Source: an uncultured Bacteroidota bacterium (GTDB lineage: Bacteria; Bacteroidota; Bacteroidia; Bacteroidales; WCHB1-69). Taken from it: 64,000 bases of DNA. The notes under the pieces were generated by a model. It had not been told where the DNA came from. It ran no database searches and worked only from the letters and a program-made list of their open reading frames with translations. The stretch lies in the NCBI GenBank assembly GCA_902786595.1, contig CADADB010000002.1, positions 62,419 through 126,418 on the forward strand. The letters are read 5' to 3'. Positions 1 to 8,410 of the stretch are shown in pieces. The translations under genes and the position numbers were made by a program. Every line of letters begins with the position of its first letter. Within the stretch, counting starts at the first letter, position 1.

Positions 1-683
1 TTCAGGGTCATTGTGCCTGCGTGGTTGCCGCCTGAGACGCACTTCAGCGTGTCGCCGGATTTGTCGTACCAATACACCCAGAAGTCACCCATGAAGAGTT
101 CATCCTCCTCGTGTACCATAATCATCATGGGGATGCAGAGTTCGCCTTTCTGGTAGTTCTCGCCAATCTCGTTCACCAAATAGTCGCTGATGGCGTTGCG
201 CACCACCTGTTCCTTTTTGTTGATGGCGATATGGCGGATGCAGTCGGCCTTGTGTTCGTCGAAGTCGGATATCAGCCATTGGCCGTTCACCTTCTCCATA
301 TAGAGCTTATGTTCCTCTACGTCAGAAGATTCGTCGAACGAACCATCCTCCCATTTCTGTCGTACCTTGATGGTGGCGACCGCGTGGGTGTTGTCGGTCT
401 TCTCCACGCCGGCCACTTCAAAGTCGGCGATGGTGCCGCCGTTGCCGGTCACGAAATAGTAGAGCCATTCGTGGTCCATGGCCTCGAACTCCGGCAGCTG
501 GTTGAACATCGTGTCCAGCACGTTGTAGAAATCTGCTGTCATATACGGTTTCGACTTCTCCGACAGTTCGTGGTCGGGGATGTACTGGCAAAGCTCGGCC
601 GCACGTTTCTGCAGCTGTTTTTCAGAATCACTACATGCCGCAAACAACAGCGCGGCGATGGCAAAAATCAGGATTTTTTTCAT
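1..683 (-). CDS. Putative lipoprotein, 3' end outside window
   Basis: The reading frame starts at the ATG at 683 and runs off the window start, giving 227 codons. The N-terminus is a lipoprotein signal (MKKILIFAIAALLFAAC, lipobox LFAAC, lipidated Cys near residue 17), so the protein should be anchored in a membrane facing the periplasm or the surface. The remainder is an acidic soluble domain, rich in Trp and Tyr, with no motif I can assign. It is a single gene ahead of the AbiE pair with its own start. A long plus-strand frame over the same bases is its shadow. Confidence 0.75.
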   Translation of the reverse strand, partial: MKKILIFAIAALLFAACSDSEKQLQKRAAELCQYIPDHELSEKSKPYMTADFYNVLDTMFNQLPEFEAMDHEWLYYFVTGNGGTIADFEVAGVEKTDNTHAVATIKVRQKWEDGSFDESSDVEEHKLYMEKVNGQWLISDFDEHKADCIRHIAINKKEQVVRNAISDYLVNEIGENYQKGELCIPMMIMVHEEDELFMGDFWVYWYDKSGDTLKCVSGGNHAGTMTL

Positions 684-716
684 AATATTGTTTTTTTAAT
701 TGTTGTTTGCAAAAAT

Positions 717-1523
717 CTAATCTCTACTTCCGGGCATAAGGTCGATGAAGGTTTTCTTGACCAGTTCGTAAGCTCTGTTCGGATTAAATCGTTCTGCGCC
801 ACCGCGAAGCAATATGTCCATATCCCCTAAAAATTCCGGAGTTTGTAACTTCAATTCCATATTTTGCACGAATTGCTTATATGTAGGAACCTTCTCCACC
901 ACAAATTCCATATACTTTTGATAGCATTCCAGCACTCGCGCCACGTCTATCTTTCCGCTTTCCAAAGCCACTTGCAGATCGAACAAGTCGCGACCTTTCT
1001 TCCTTTGGTATAATGCACGCAACTTGGTTCCTATCAGTTCGTTAAGGGTGTAAGTGGTGATTTCACATTTACCGCTAAACCAAGTGTTATGAACTTCAAA
1101 CGGCATTTTTTGTAACCCCAGGACGTTAAAGTGTTCGTAGCAATTGATTTCAATCTTCAGTCGTAAAGGTTGTACTGGTGGAACTTCTGACTCCATACGG
1201 AAGAACATAGTATTGTTGTACCGTTTCTGCTTCGTCACTTTGCCAGGGAGCCACGACAGCACCTCCCCAAGACGGAACAAAATGGGTTTGATGGGACCGG
1301 GATGGATTTGCACGAGGTCAATATCTTCGCTGTAACGAGATTGAGGAGTAAGGTACAGCTTATGCAACGCCGTACCTCCGCGAAATGCCAGTTGCGAAGC
1401 CAAAAATTCATCGTTGAATATGCAGACCAGGGCCTTGCAGATGATGAGGTCTTGTTCGACCATCGCATCAGTGTTCCAAGGCACTTGCTCGTACCATTCT
1501 TGTATGTAGTATTGGGGAATCAT
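717..1523 (-). CDS. AbiEii-family nucleotidyltransferase toxin
   Basis: 268 residues. Two hallmarks of the AbiEii/AbiGii nucleotidyltransferase fold are visible: GGTALHK at residues 49-55 and SEDIDL at 65-70, whose acidic residues bind metal. Members of this family are the toxins of type IV toxin-antitoxin systems and act by transferring nucleotides, in studied cases onto tRNA; the target here is unknown. The start ATG overlaps the stop of the upstream antitoxin gene by four bases (ATGA at 1520-1523), so the two are translationally coupled. Full length and apparently intact. Confidence 0.85.
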   Translation of the reverse strand: MIPQYYIQEWYEQVPWNTDAMVEQDLIICKALVCIFNDEFLASQLAFRGGTALHKLYLTPQSRYSEDIDLVQIHPGPIKPILFRLGEVLSWLPGKVTKQKRYNNTMFFRMESEVPPVQPLRLKIEINCYEHFNVLGLQKMPFEVHNTWFSGKCEITTYTLNELIGTKLRALYQRKKGRDLFDLQVALESGKIDVARVLECYQKYMEFVVEKVPTYKQFVQNMELKLQTPEFLGDMDILLRGGAERFNPNRAYELVKKTFIDLMPGSRD

Positions 1524-2335
1524 ATTTCGTCAATTTCAACTTCGTAGTTTATAATAATTTTCCAACGCTTATCTATGAGCATATCATCGCTAACGGCATA
1601 CGTTTGCTTCAGTGGAGTCTTTCGCATTATCCTACCTGTTTGTTTCCATAATGTATAGAGTTTGTCAGCTTGATCCTGCTCTTCAATCTGTTCAAGCAGA
1701 TAGCCAAGACGTTGAATGGTGGCACTGCTGAAATAACTCAGCAATGGCACCTTTTTGTCATCCCAGGAGGTGGCCTCGCACAGTTCCACTAAAAGTTCAG
1801 CAGCTCGGCTCACACCTCCCACTTTGCGTTCTTCTGCCACCACGTCCAAAGCAGTTAATTCAGGTTCTGCCACAGTCATATAGCCAGTCAAGGTCTTCAC
1901 ACGCCTGGTGAATTCAAGTGGCAGATTTTGTCTTAGAGTGAATTGTACGCGTACGCCGTTTTTCATTCCTGAACGGATAGGTCCCCCATTGACCGTTGCT
2001 TGGAACACCATAGCTCGTTGATGCGAAGCTCCATTCATCGCAGCAGCCGTCAGTAACGAGACGTAATAATCACGCTTCAGAAAATTCATCAACTTGTCTA
2101 TGTAAAACGAGGGAGGAACAATACCTCTCAACTTGTACTCATTGGGTATGATGACGTAAAAGTTTTGCCAAGGTGACATGATGATGCCACGATCAGTCAG
2201 TCGGGTCAAACTGTTCTGCAACGCTTGGTCTGAAATGGGCAGGTGCAAATTCAGCACATCTTCCTTCGTGAAAATGTACCGGCCTCTTACCATTTCATGG
2301 GTAACCCAATCTTGCAAACATTTAATATCTGCCAT
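1520..2335 (-). CDS. AbiEi-family antitoxin / transcriptional regulator
   Basis: 271 residues. The N-terminal 60 or so residues look like a winged helix (FTKEDVLNLHLPISDQALQN, then LTRLTDRGII), followed by the longer AbiEi C-terminal domain (YYVSLLTAAAMNGASHQ, near 90-108). AbiEi proteins neutralise the AbiEii nucleotidyltransferase and repress their own operon. The gene is first in a two-gene operon and a -7 promoter word lies 69 bases upstream. Its position directly before the toxin is the classic order. Confidence 0.83.
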   Translation of the reverse strand: MADIKCLQDWVTHEMVRGRYIFTKEDVLNLHLPISDQALQNSLTRLTDRGIIMSPWQNFYVIIPNEYKLRGIVPPSFYIDKLMNFLKRDYYVSLLTAAAMNGASHQRAMVFQATVNGGPIRSGMKNGVRVQFTLRQNLPLEFTRRVKTLTGYMTVAEPELTALDVVAEERKVGGVSRAAELLVELCEATSWDDKKVPLLSYFSSATIQRLGYLLEQIEEQDQADKLYTLWKQTGRIMRKTPLKQTYAVSDDMLIDKRWKIIINYEVEIDEI

Positions 2336-2403
2336 CGTAATCGTCTTATTGTCTGTTTATAAGCAAAACTAATCGCTTTCTGATTATTTCTGCAAATCCG
2401 CCG

Positions 2404-2411
2404 CAAAAATA
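2404..2411 (-). promoter_or_regulatory. -7 box of AbiE operon
   Basis: CAAAAATA on the plus strand reads TATTTTTG on the minus strand, the Bacteroidales TAnnTTTG -7 word, 69 bases before the AbiEi start. No clear TTTG -33 word at ideal spacing. Confidence 0.5.
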
Positions 2412-2491
2412 CAACTATTTTCGATTCAACCACATTTTTGTAAAAAAAATTACGGAATTATTCCTTTAATTCTTGCAAAAAAACGGTGTGA

Positions 2492-2565
2492 TAATCTGCG
2501 TCAATCTGCGCGGTCTGCGGGACAATTATATGCCCCGCCGAACTCGCAGAAATACGCAGACAGGA
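2492..2565. repeat. CTGCG-word repeat with inverted half
   Basis: ATCTGCG-type words are repeated at 2492-2520 and their inverse (CGCAGA, CGCAGAC) follows at about 2549-2562. It lies in the gap between two minus-strand genes. One of many intergenic word repeats in the window. Confidence 0.45.
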
Positions 2566-2590
2566 TATTTACAAGATTCAAGAGGATAAT

Positions 2591-3796
2591 TCAGAAAATA
2601 TTTATTCTCCGTAACAACGCTTTCAGTGCTTCTGCGTGCTGTCCAACTATGATAACATGGTGATTACCAATAGGATTCGTCAAAAAATATTCGGTATCGG
2701 ACGGATTGGCGAGACGCACCACTAACTGCGTGCGGCAGAGATCCGGCTTTGTCTGACAGCGAACCAGCTCTCCTTCTGCGACGAACGCTCGTGACAAATC
2801 GCCCGAAACTTTGCAAATCGTGACAGGGCCTTCCGGCACGAAGCCGCGGATGCCGACCCCGATTCCCGATTCGAAATGCGTGTCCAGTTCGTAACGCTGA
2901 ACCATATCGAAGGGTATGGTGCAGTGGGCGAAGAGGATTTCGCCCGCTTCGGGATAGATGCTGGCGGGGTTCGCTTGGAAAGAGGAACTGCCGGTCAGGG
3001 CGCGAAGCAGCATCATGGTCAGCATGGTGGGAACATCGCTCTCGCAACCTGCGATATAACCTTCCGCGTTCAGCTTCGCCAACGCCCAGCAGCCGGTATT
3101 GTGGACAGCATCCAACAAATCGAAACAACGGATTGTAAATCCTTGTAAACCATGTCTTTGAACTACGATTTTCAATGCCTCATAGATCCGGCAGGCACCG
3201 GAAAGTGCCTCACTAATAGCAGGAATATCGCTATGTTCCGTTGGAGAGGGTTCAAGGGTTGTGGCCAGCGTGTCCAGCAGCTCAACCATGGGAATATCCA
3301 GTAATTCAATGCCCAGTCTCTGTCGGACGCACTCCGCATCCACTTGGCTGGCAATGAGCCAGTCGGAAGGTTTCCCGATGACCCCTAATCGGCAGTGTCG
3401 CAACCGTTTGACCGCCGATTCCACCTGGCACAGCAATTGGATGCGCGAGGCGATGTATTCGGGATTGCCGTGCAGTATCTCACCTTGTTTCCCTTGCTGT
3501 CGCAGGTAGGAGAGGATTTCTAATGAGGCTGCTAACGAGTTGCTCTTGTCGGAAGCCAGGAGATAGAACGGAGCGTCCGATTTCTCGACCAGTGTGGGCA
3601 TCATTTGCTGAAAGATGCCTTCGGTGCCGCCCGTCCGCACGAAAATCAGATTCAGATCGTGGGAGCCGTAGACTGAGAAATCGTCGCCTTTCAGAATGTA
3701 GGGGACATTCAAGGAGGTTAGGAACTCTTTGGTAAGCGTGTCCACCGCCTGTGGGTCATGCAGGGCAGAAGTGAGGGTATATATTGCGATGTTCAT
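2591..3796 (-). CDS. Fucose isomerase-like protein
   Basis: 401 residues from MNIAIYTLTS. An in-frame start 37 codons further upstream exists, but that stretch is low-complexity and follows a word repeat, so the ATG at 3796 is preferred. The layout resembles the bacteroidal family annotated as fucose isomerase: an N-terminal Rossmann-like half (LNLIFVRTGGTEG near 48-60), a linker with GVIGKPSDWLIAS near 160-172, and a C-terminal half with GCESDVPTMLTMMLLRALTG. Real substrates are unknown, and no sugar-pathway genes are adjacent. It could be a non-catalytic relative. Confidence 0.6.
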   Translation of the reverse strand: MNIAIYTLTSALHDPQAVDTLTKEFLTSLNVPYILKGDDFSVYGSHDLNLIFVRTGGTEGIFQQMMPTLVEKSDAPFYLLASDKSNSLAASLEILSYLRQQGKQGEILHGNPEYIASRIQLLCQVESAVKRLRHCRLGVIGKPSDWLIASQVDAECVRQRLGIELLDIPMVELLDTLATTLEPSPTEHSDIPAISEALSGACRIYEALKIVVQRHGLQGFTIRCFDLLDAVHNTGCWALAKLNAEGYIAGCESDVPTMLTMMLLRALTGSSSFQANPASIYPEAGEILFAHCTIPFDMVQRYELDTHFESGIGVGIRGFVPEGPVTICKVSGDLSRAFVAEGELVRCQTKPDLCRTQLVVRLANPSDTEYFLTNPIGNHHVIIVGQHAEALKALLRRINIF

Positions 3797-3851
3797 ATTG
3801 TTTTTATGTATGTTTTTAACGTTTCGGGTTTCAAGTTTCAGGTTATTATGT

Positions 3852-4406
3852 TTATTGTCTGTACTCTTCCGATTCCTCCGCCACCATCGGCAGGCTTTCC
3901 TCTTCAATATGGATGTACGTTTTCGACCGATGGTTAAAAGTCTTGATGTAGAAGTCGTGGAGCTGGATTTCCACCTGTAACATCGTTTGCTCCAGCTTCT
4001 TGGGTTTCAACTGACACTCCCAAAGCACGATCACCTGCCAACCATTCTCGGTGAGAATCCCATAGTTCTTTTGATCCCGCTCTTGATTCCGCTGTATCTT
4101 CGCCACCCAAAATTCCCGATTCGTCTTCGGTATTTTGCAACATGCTGAATCCTCAATTGTGCATTGTGCATTATGCATTATGAATTGAACAAAATGTCCG
4201 TGCCAAAAGCACCCGTTCACGAATATCGCCGTCCGGTACTTGCGCATCACGATGTCGGGTTTCCCCGGCACGCCTTTCACGTTGAGGCGGTAGCGGTAGC
4301 CGTGCTTCCACAGCCATTGCCGCACGCGCTTCTCGGGCGTGGTGTCCTTGCTGTGGATCTGCGACATGCAATAGTGCCGCTGCTGGGGTGTCATGATGTC
4401 GGTCAT
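3852..4406 (-). CDS. vsr: Very short patch repair endonuclease Vsr, with in-frame insertion
   Basis: 184 residues against roughly 135-150 usual for Vsr, which nicks next to T:G mismatches left by deamination of 5-methylcytosine. Recognisable parts: the N-terminal MTPQQRHYCMSQIHSKDTTPE, catalytic Asp51 in GKPDIV, and Cys66, His69 and His71 in NGCFWHGH. Between His71 and the next zinc-ligand cysteine (C89/C90) about 17 residues are inserted. They are encoded by a TGCATTATGCATTATG-type word repeat normally seen between genes. After the insert the frame recovers (IPKTNREFW, GWQVIVLWEC). A cytosine methylase, the usual Vsr partner, is not in the window. Function may be impaired. Confidence 0.85.
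   Translation of the reverse strand: MTDIMTPQQRHYCMSQIHSKDTTPEKRVRQWLWKHGYRYRLNVKGVPGKPDIVMRKYRTAIFVNGCFWHGHFVQFIMHNAQCTIEDSACCKIPKTNREFWVAKIQRNQERDQKNYGILTENGWQVIVLWECQLKPKKLEQTMLQVEIQLHDFYIKTFNHRSKTYIHIEEESLPMVAEESEEYRQ
4154..4188. repeat. Word repeat inserted inside vsr
   Basis: The run is built from TTGTGCATTGTGCATTATGC-type words and flanked by CAATTG and GAATTG, so it is also partly palindromic. It interrupts vsr without breaking the frame. Confidence 0.65.
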
Positions 4407-4412
4407 AGAATG

Positions 4413-5273
4413 TTATTTGTCAGCATTTTGCACTAATCCGTATTTCTCGCACAGCCGTTGGAGCGAACCGTCGGCCTTCATCCGGCGGATGACGCTGTTC
4501 ACCAGCTCCAGCAGATCGTCCTGCCCCTTGCGCATCAGCACGCCGATTTCCCCGTGGGTGAAAGGGGCGTTCAGAAGTGGTGCCGCCAAGCGGGGGTCGG
4601 TCTGCACGTAGTAGGGCGCCTCCGTGATTTCCGTGATCATCACATCGGCCTCGCCCTCGGCGATGAGTGACGGGATCTCCTCGTTGTTCGGGTGCACGAT
4701 GATGGTGGCGTGGGTGAGGTGCTCGTTGGCGAACTGCTCGTTCAGACCGCCGGGGTTCACCATCACGCGCACGTCGGGACGGTCGATGTCCTCCAGCGAA
4801 CGGAAGCGGGTGGTGTCCTCCGTCCGGCAGAGGATGGTCTTGCCGTTGGCCAAGTACCCCTCGCTCATCAGCATAATGGCGCGTCGGGCATCGGTGATGG
4901 TGATGCCCCCGATGGCGAGGTCGAAGGTCTGGTGCTCGGCCATAACGTCGGCGGTCAACGTCGGCCATGAGATCCGGACGAACTCCACGGGAACGCCTAT
5001 GCTGTCGGCAATCGCCTGTGCCATCTCGATGCCGAAGCCCCAGTATTCACCGGTTTCAGGCTCGCAGAAGGTCAGCGGACGGTAGTCGCCGGTGGTGCCG
5101 ACGAGCAGCTTGCCCCGTTGCTGGATCCGCTCGACGGTCGGACGCGAGACTGAGAACTCCTCGGTGGTGCAGGAGGTCAGGACGACCGCCCCGCCAAAAA
5201 GGAGCGGTGTGGCGACGGAGATAAAGACGGTGGCAAACGCCAGCAGCCAGGTTCTGAATTTTTTCGGTATCAT
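4413..5273 (-). CDS. Extracellular solute-binding protein family 3, PheC-like
   Basis: About 286 residues. An N-terminal hydrophobic stretch ends in VVLTSC, so it is either lipidated or cleaved. The mature part is a family-3 periplasmic binding fold: LLVGTTGDYRPLTF, GFGIEMAQAIADSIGV, ISWPTLTADV, DLAIGGITIT and FTHGEIGVLMRKG. The GDYRPLTF ... SWPTL ... GGITIT series is close to cyclohexadienyl/arogenate dehydratases (PheC) as well as to amino-acid binding proteins, and no ABC permease is adjacent, which favours an enzyme. The ATG at 5273 overlaps the stop of the upstream Nudix gene (ATGA, 5270-5273), arguing for coupling. An ATG two codons earlier at 5279 is also possible. Confidence 0.75.
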   Translation of the reverse strand: MIPKKFRTWLLAFATVFISVATPLLFGGAVVLTSCTTEEFSVSRPTVERIQQRGKLLVGTTGDYRPLTFCEPETGEYWGFGIEMAQAIADSIGVPVEFVRISWPTLTADVMAEHQTFDLAIGGITITDARRAIMLMSEGYLANGKTILCRTEDTTRFRSLEDIDRPDVRVMVNPGGLNEQFANEHLTHATIIVHPNNEEIPSLIAEGEADVMITEITEAPYYVQTDPRLAAPLLNAPFTHGEIGVLMRKGQDDLLELVNSVIRRMKADGSLQRLCEKYGLVQNADK

Positions 5274-5674
5274 TTCCATTCTGCCAGGAACCGTTGTTTC
5301 AGTATTTCTATCACTTCCCAGTCGGCGGGCAGCCATTGCACGCTGTCGAGTTCGTCAGGGGCGAGCCAGCGGGCGGCCTCGTGTTCGAGGAGGGTGAGCG
5401 AGCCGCTCTCCACGGTGCAGAGGAAGCAGTGCATGGTAAGGTGGAATTTTGGGTAGTCCCACTCGATGGTGTGCAGGAGTTCCCCGACAGTGATGCGGGT
5501 GTCCAATTCCTCCCGGATTTCGCGGCGGAGGGCCTCCTCGGGGGTCTCGCCGAGTTCGATCTTGCCGCCGGGGAACTCCCACCAGTCCTTCCAGTCGCCG
5601 GCTCCGCGCTGGGTGGCGAAGATGCGGTTCTGGGAGTCGTGGATGACGGCGGCGGAAACGGTGATGTGTTTCAT
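5270..5674 (-). CDS. Nudix hydrolase, MutT/NudG type
   Basis: 134 residues. The Nudix box is complete: GGKIELGETPEEALRREIRE, then ELD, at about residues 36-58. The N-terminus (HITVSAAVIHDSQNRIFATQR) and the tail are typical of (deoxy)nucleoside triphosphate pyrophosphohydrolases of the MutT/NudG group, which clean oxidised or modified nucleotides from the pool. It is the first gene of a coupled pair with the PheC-like protein. The actual nucleotide preference cannot be read from the sequence. Confidence 0.85.
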   Translation of the reverse strand: MKHITVSAAVIHDSQNRIFATQRGAGDWKDWWEFPGGKIELGETPEEALRREIREELDTRITVGELLHTIEWDYPKFHLTMHCFLCTVESGSLTLLEHEAARWLAPDELDSVQWLPADWEVIEILKQRFLAEWK

Positions 5675-5684
5675 AAACTATTCG

Positions 5685-6842
5685 TCAGTCTTCGATATTT
5701 TTTATTCTTTCACCCAATTTCTGTTCTAATTCTTCAATGGTGGGAATGGTTCCTTCCACTTTCTCCGGATAGAGTTTGGCCAGTTCGTACTCGGAAATGC
5801 CCAATGGCTGACTGCTGGCTTCCAAGGCGTATTGTGCCACAAGGCTATCTTTCTCTTTGCAAATCAGCAGACCTATCGTTGGATTGTCGCGGCCTTCTTT
5901 TCTCAGCAGATGGTTGCACGATACCACATAACCACCCAATTGCCCGGCATCGGCAAACTCAAACTTGCCGATTTTCACTTCAATGACCACATAGCACGAC
6001 AAATTCAGATTGTAGAACAGCAGGTCGATGAAGTTCTCCGTGTCACCTATCTGCAGGCGGTATTCCTTGCCGACGTAAGCGAAACCTGTGCCCAACTCCA
6101 CCAGAAATTGCGTGATATTATTGAGAAGTTTGTCCTTCAGCAGACGTTCATTATATCTGCCAGTTATGCCAGTAAAGGCGAAGTTATATGGGTCTTTTGT
6201 CAACTCTTTTGCCAGTTCGCTTGATTCTTTGGGTAAGGTGCGCTCAAAGTTAGTTAGTGCCTTACCTTGTCGTTCATAGAGGTCGGTGCCGAGAAAATTG
6301 AGCAGCATATTGCGACTCCAGCCATTTTGCACTGTTTGATGGACGAAAAACAAGGCTTTTTTCATGTTGCCTTTCGCCTTGTCGATGACTGCTATGTGAT
6401 GACCCCACGGGACAAGGCACAAGTCAGTGATGACATTTTGTGCAAAAACCAAATCAAATTTTTCAGCAACTTGCTGAGAATTTGATAAGCTTTGGGCGAG
6501 TAAGAGCTTGCCTTCAGATTCTTCAGCAACTTGCTGAAAATTTCCAATCGCCTCAGAATAAAGGACATAGAAACGTTTTGCATATCTGATGTTCGACTCG
6601 GAAAGACCGGAAGCATCAGGCAAAGCATGCTTCAGATCACGGCTTAGCGATGCATAGAATGCACTACCATATTTGTTTTCAGCATCAAGCAACACAATGT
6701 CGCGACCCAATTCAAGATAGAATAGGATCATCTCCTCATTCACTTTTACCGCCGCTTTGATCTGGCTTCTGCGGTAGCGGGAACTCAGTTCGCTAATCCA
6801 CCGAGAATAGTCTTTATCTAATAATGAGATAGATTTTTCCAT
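5685..6842 (-). CDS. DUF1016 / YhcG-family PDDEXK nuclease
   Basis: 385 residues. The N-terminal DUF1016 domain (SRYRRSQIKAAVKVNEEMIL, LGRDIV) is followed by a C-terminal PD-(D/E)XK nuclease domain with FIDLLFYN, then VVIEVK, giving the acidic residue and E-x-K core. Families of this type accompany restriction and defence loci. A 22-base near-identical, partly palindromic unit occurs twice in the linker at a 60-base period (QQVAEES and QQVAEKF). The gene ends 10 bases before the Nudix start, so the three genes may be one transcript. Confidence 0.8.
   Translation of the reverse strand: MEKSISLLDKDYSRWISELSSRYRRSQIKAAVKVNEEMILFYLELGRDIVLLDAENKYGSAFYASLSRDLKHALPDASGLSESNIRYAKRFYVLYSEAIGNFQQVAEESEGKLLLAQSLSNSQQVAEKFDLVFAQNVITDLCLVPWGHHIAVIDKAKGNMKKALFFVHQTVQNGWSRNMLLNFLGTDLYERQGKALTNFERTLPKESSELAKELTKDPYNFAFTGITGRYNERLLKDKLLNNITQFLVELGTGFAYVGKEYRLQIGDTENFIDLLFYNLNLSCYVVIEVKIGKFEFADAGQLGGYVVSCNHLLRKEGRDNPTIGLLICKEKDSLVAQYALEASSQPLGISEYELAKLYPEKVEGTIPTIEELEQKLGERIKNIED
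6462..6543. repeat. Two in-frame palindromic units in the DUF1016 gene
   Basis: TTCAGCAACTTGCTGA-based units at 6462-6483 and 6522-6543 differ at one base and are exactly 60 bases apart. Each is close to a palindrome (TTCAGCAA / TTGCTGAA). Confidence 0.75.
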
Positions 6843-6958
6843 ACAGATAATATTTTGTCGATTTTGTTTCAGTTCTTATTACTTGTTTTTGAGTTGCTGT
6901 ATGAAGTGGTGTTAGAACTTCACAATCGGCAAAAATAAAAAAAATCCGCCAGACACGG

Positions 6959-7114
6959 TCACTCGTTCTTGTTGAGGATGACCAGTGCGGCGATGACGCC
7001 CGGCACCCACCCTGCGCAGGTGAGGATGAAGACGATGAGCACGGATCCGCACCCGCGGTCGATGACGGCGAGGGGCGGGAAGATGATGGAGAGGATGACG
7101 CGGAAGAGGGACAT
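6959..7114 (-). CDS. YqaE/Pmp3-family small membrane protein
   Basis: 51 residues, MSLFRVILSIIFPPLAVIDR onward, ending LVILNKNE. There are two hydrophobic helices (about 4-20 and 25-46) with the PPLAV and GWxPGxIHA-like segments of the Pmp3/YqaE family (here CAGWVPGVIAALVI). Members are small inner-membrane proteins linked to membrane potential and stress. It sits alone between the Fic gene and the DUF1016 gene. A longer overlapping frame on the same strand is a low-complexity shadow. Confidence 0.85.
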   Translation of the reverse strand: MSLFRVILSIIFPPLAVIDRGCGSVLIVFILTCAGWVPGVIAALVILNKNE

Positions 7115-7134
7115 AAGGAGATAATTTGTCTTGA

Positions 7135-8274
7135 TTATTCTGCAAAAATATCTGTATATGGTTTGAATGTGAACAACCGGTTACGACTTTGACCTGTGGA
7201 TTCCACAAGGTATTTATCATTGCAAAGAAGTTTGACAATGTCGTTGGCGGCCTTATAAGATATCCCGCAAATTTTGGCGGCTTGATCCACTGTTAATATG
7301 GGATTCTGAAGCAACTGATGTACTAATAATATGGCATTTGTACTACGGCGACCATAATGGGTACGAATATGATCTTCTGTTTCTTCTTTGAATCGCATAA
7401 TTCTTGTTAGCGTTTGAACCGCAAGTGTCGCTGTTTGTTCAATACCCACAAGAAAATATTTTACCCAATGTAACATATCATTGTTTACCCTAACCATGTT
7501 AAGGTTATCATAGTATAGATCCTTTCTTTTTTCAAAATATGTGGACAAATAAAGCAGAGGTTTGTCAAGTATCTTTTCCTCTACCATAAAAAGGGTGATC
7601 AGAAGTCGGCCAATACGTCCATTACCATCAAGGAACGGGTGGATAGTCTCAAATTGATAATGGGCGATAGCTATTTTAACCAAATCAGGGACATTTACAT
7701 CTGGATTATTCAGAAAATTCTCAAGATCCCCCATCAATTCACCAACAAGTTGATGATGAGGGGGTATGAAACGGGCGTCCGCAATGGCATTGCCGCCAAT
7801 CCAGTTTTGGCTTGTCCGGTATTCACCCGGCATTTTATGCTCTCCGCGAACGCTATTCAACAATATCTTATGTGTAGAACGAATAAGCCGTGACGATATT
7901 GGGAGTTTGTCAAGGTTTTCGATGGCGTCATTGATGGCATTGACATAGTTGCGTACTTCTTGCCAATCGTTCCGACGTTCCTCACGCACTTCAGATTGTG
8001 GCAAAAGGGCCTCATCAATATGGGTCTGCGTGCCTTCAATGCGGCTTGAAAGCACGGCCTCTTTTGTAACGTGAAGTTGAATGAACAGGTCTATATTTGG
8101 CACAAGACGAGAGTACGAGTTAAGTTCTCCAAGTCGTAAGGATGCCTTTTCCAAAAGATTGCTTATAGCCGGATCTTTCCACGTCCATTCGTCATTTATT
8201 TTAGTGGGGACGAAATACTTATATCCTGTCCCTTGTTCATAATGTCCTGACTGGTAGTTTTCTAATGCTATCAT
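7135..8274 (-). CDS. Fic-family AMPylase-like protein
   Basis: About 379 residues from the ATG at 8274. The Fic motif HPFLDGNGRIGR (about 212-223) is complete and should transfer a nucleotide, usually AMP, to a target hydroxyl. An upstream SSRIEG (about 76-81) matches the autoinhibitory (S/T)xxxE(G/N) helix. The C-terminus is a winged helix (ILTVDQAAKICGISYKAAND), common in Fic proteins that regulate or bind DNA. An ATG at 8298 also fits, but a TATTTTTG -7 box overlaps it, so the later start is preferred. Confidence 0.85.
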   Translation of the reverse strand: MIALENYQSGHYEQGTGYKYFVPTKINDEWTWKDPAISNLLEKASLRLGELNSYSRLVPNIDLFIQLHVTKEAVLSSRIEGTQTHIDEALLPQSEVREERRNDWQEVRNYVNAINDAIENLDKLPISSRLIRSTHKILLNSVRGEHKMPGEYRTSQNWIGGNAIADARFIPPHHQLVGELMGDLENFLNNPDVNVPDLVKIAIAHYQFETIHPFLDGNGRIGRLLITLFMVEEKILDKPLLYLSTYFEKRKDLYYDNLNMVRVNNDMLHWVKYFLVGIEQTATLAVQTLTRIMRFKEETEDHIRTHYGRRSTNAILLVHQLLQNPILTVDQAAKICGISYKAANDIVKLLCNDKYLVESTGQSRNRLFTFKPYTDIFAE

Positions 8275-8295
8275 CTCATTTGTATTATTTGGATG

Positions 8296-8303
8296 CAAAA
8301 ATA
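8296..8303 (-). promoter_or_regulatory. -7 box before fic
   Basis: CAAAAATA on the plus strand (TATTTTTG on the minus strand), overlapping the first possible ATG of the Fic gene. It therefore argues for the ATG at 8274. Confidence 0.4.
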
Positions 8304-8354
8304 CAACTTTTTATTTTACTTTTTGACCGAAAGATAAAAACAAAAACATCTATA

Positions 8355-8380
8355 TTTTACTTTTGGCGGCAAAAGTAAAA
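8355..8380. promoter_or_regulatory. 11-bp-arm palindrome upstream of fic
   Basis: TTTTACTTTTG and its exact complement CAAAAGTAAAA are separated by four bases. Each arm contains a TACTTTTG -7 word pointing outward. It could be an operator or a pair of face-to-face promoters. Confidence 0.5.
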
Positions 8381-8410
8381 CAAACCGCCATGCTATGTTA
8401 CTTTTCAAAA

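Noticed and set aside
111-830. 239-codon plus-strand frame at the window start
   Set aside because: The minus strand encodes a clear lipoprotein signal and soluble domain over the same bases.
4413-5273. Amino-acid ABC transporter operon
   Set aside because: Only the binding-protein fold is present; there is no permease or ATPase next to it, and the motifs also fit PheC-type dehydratase.
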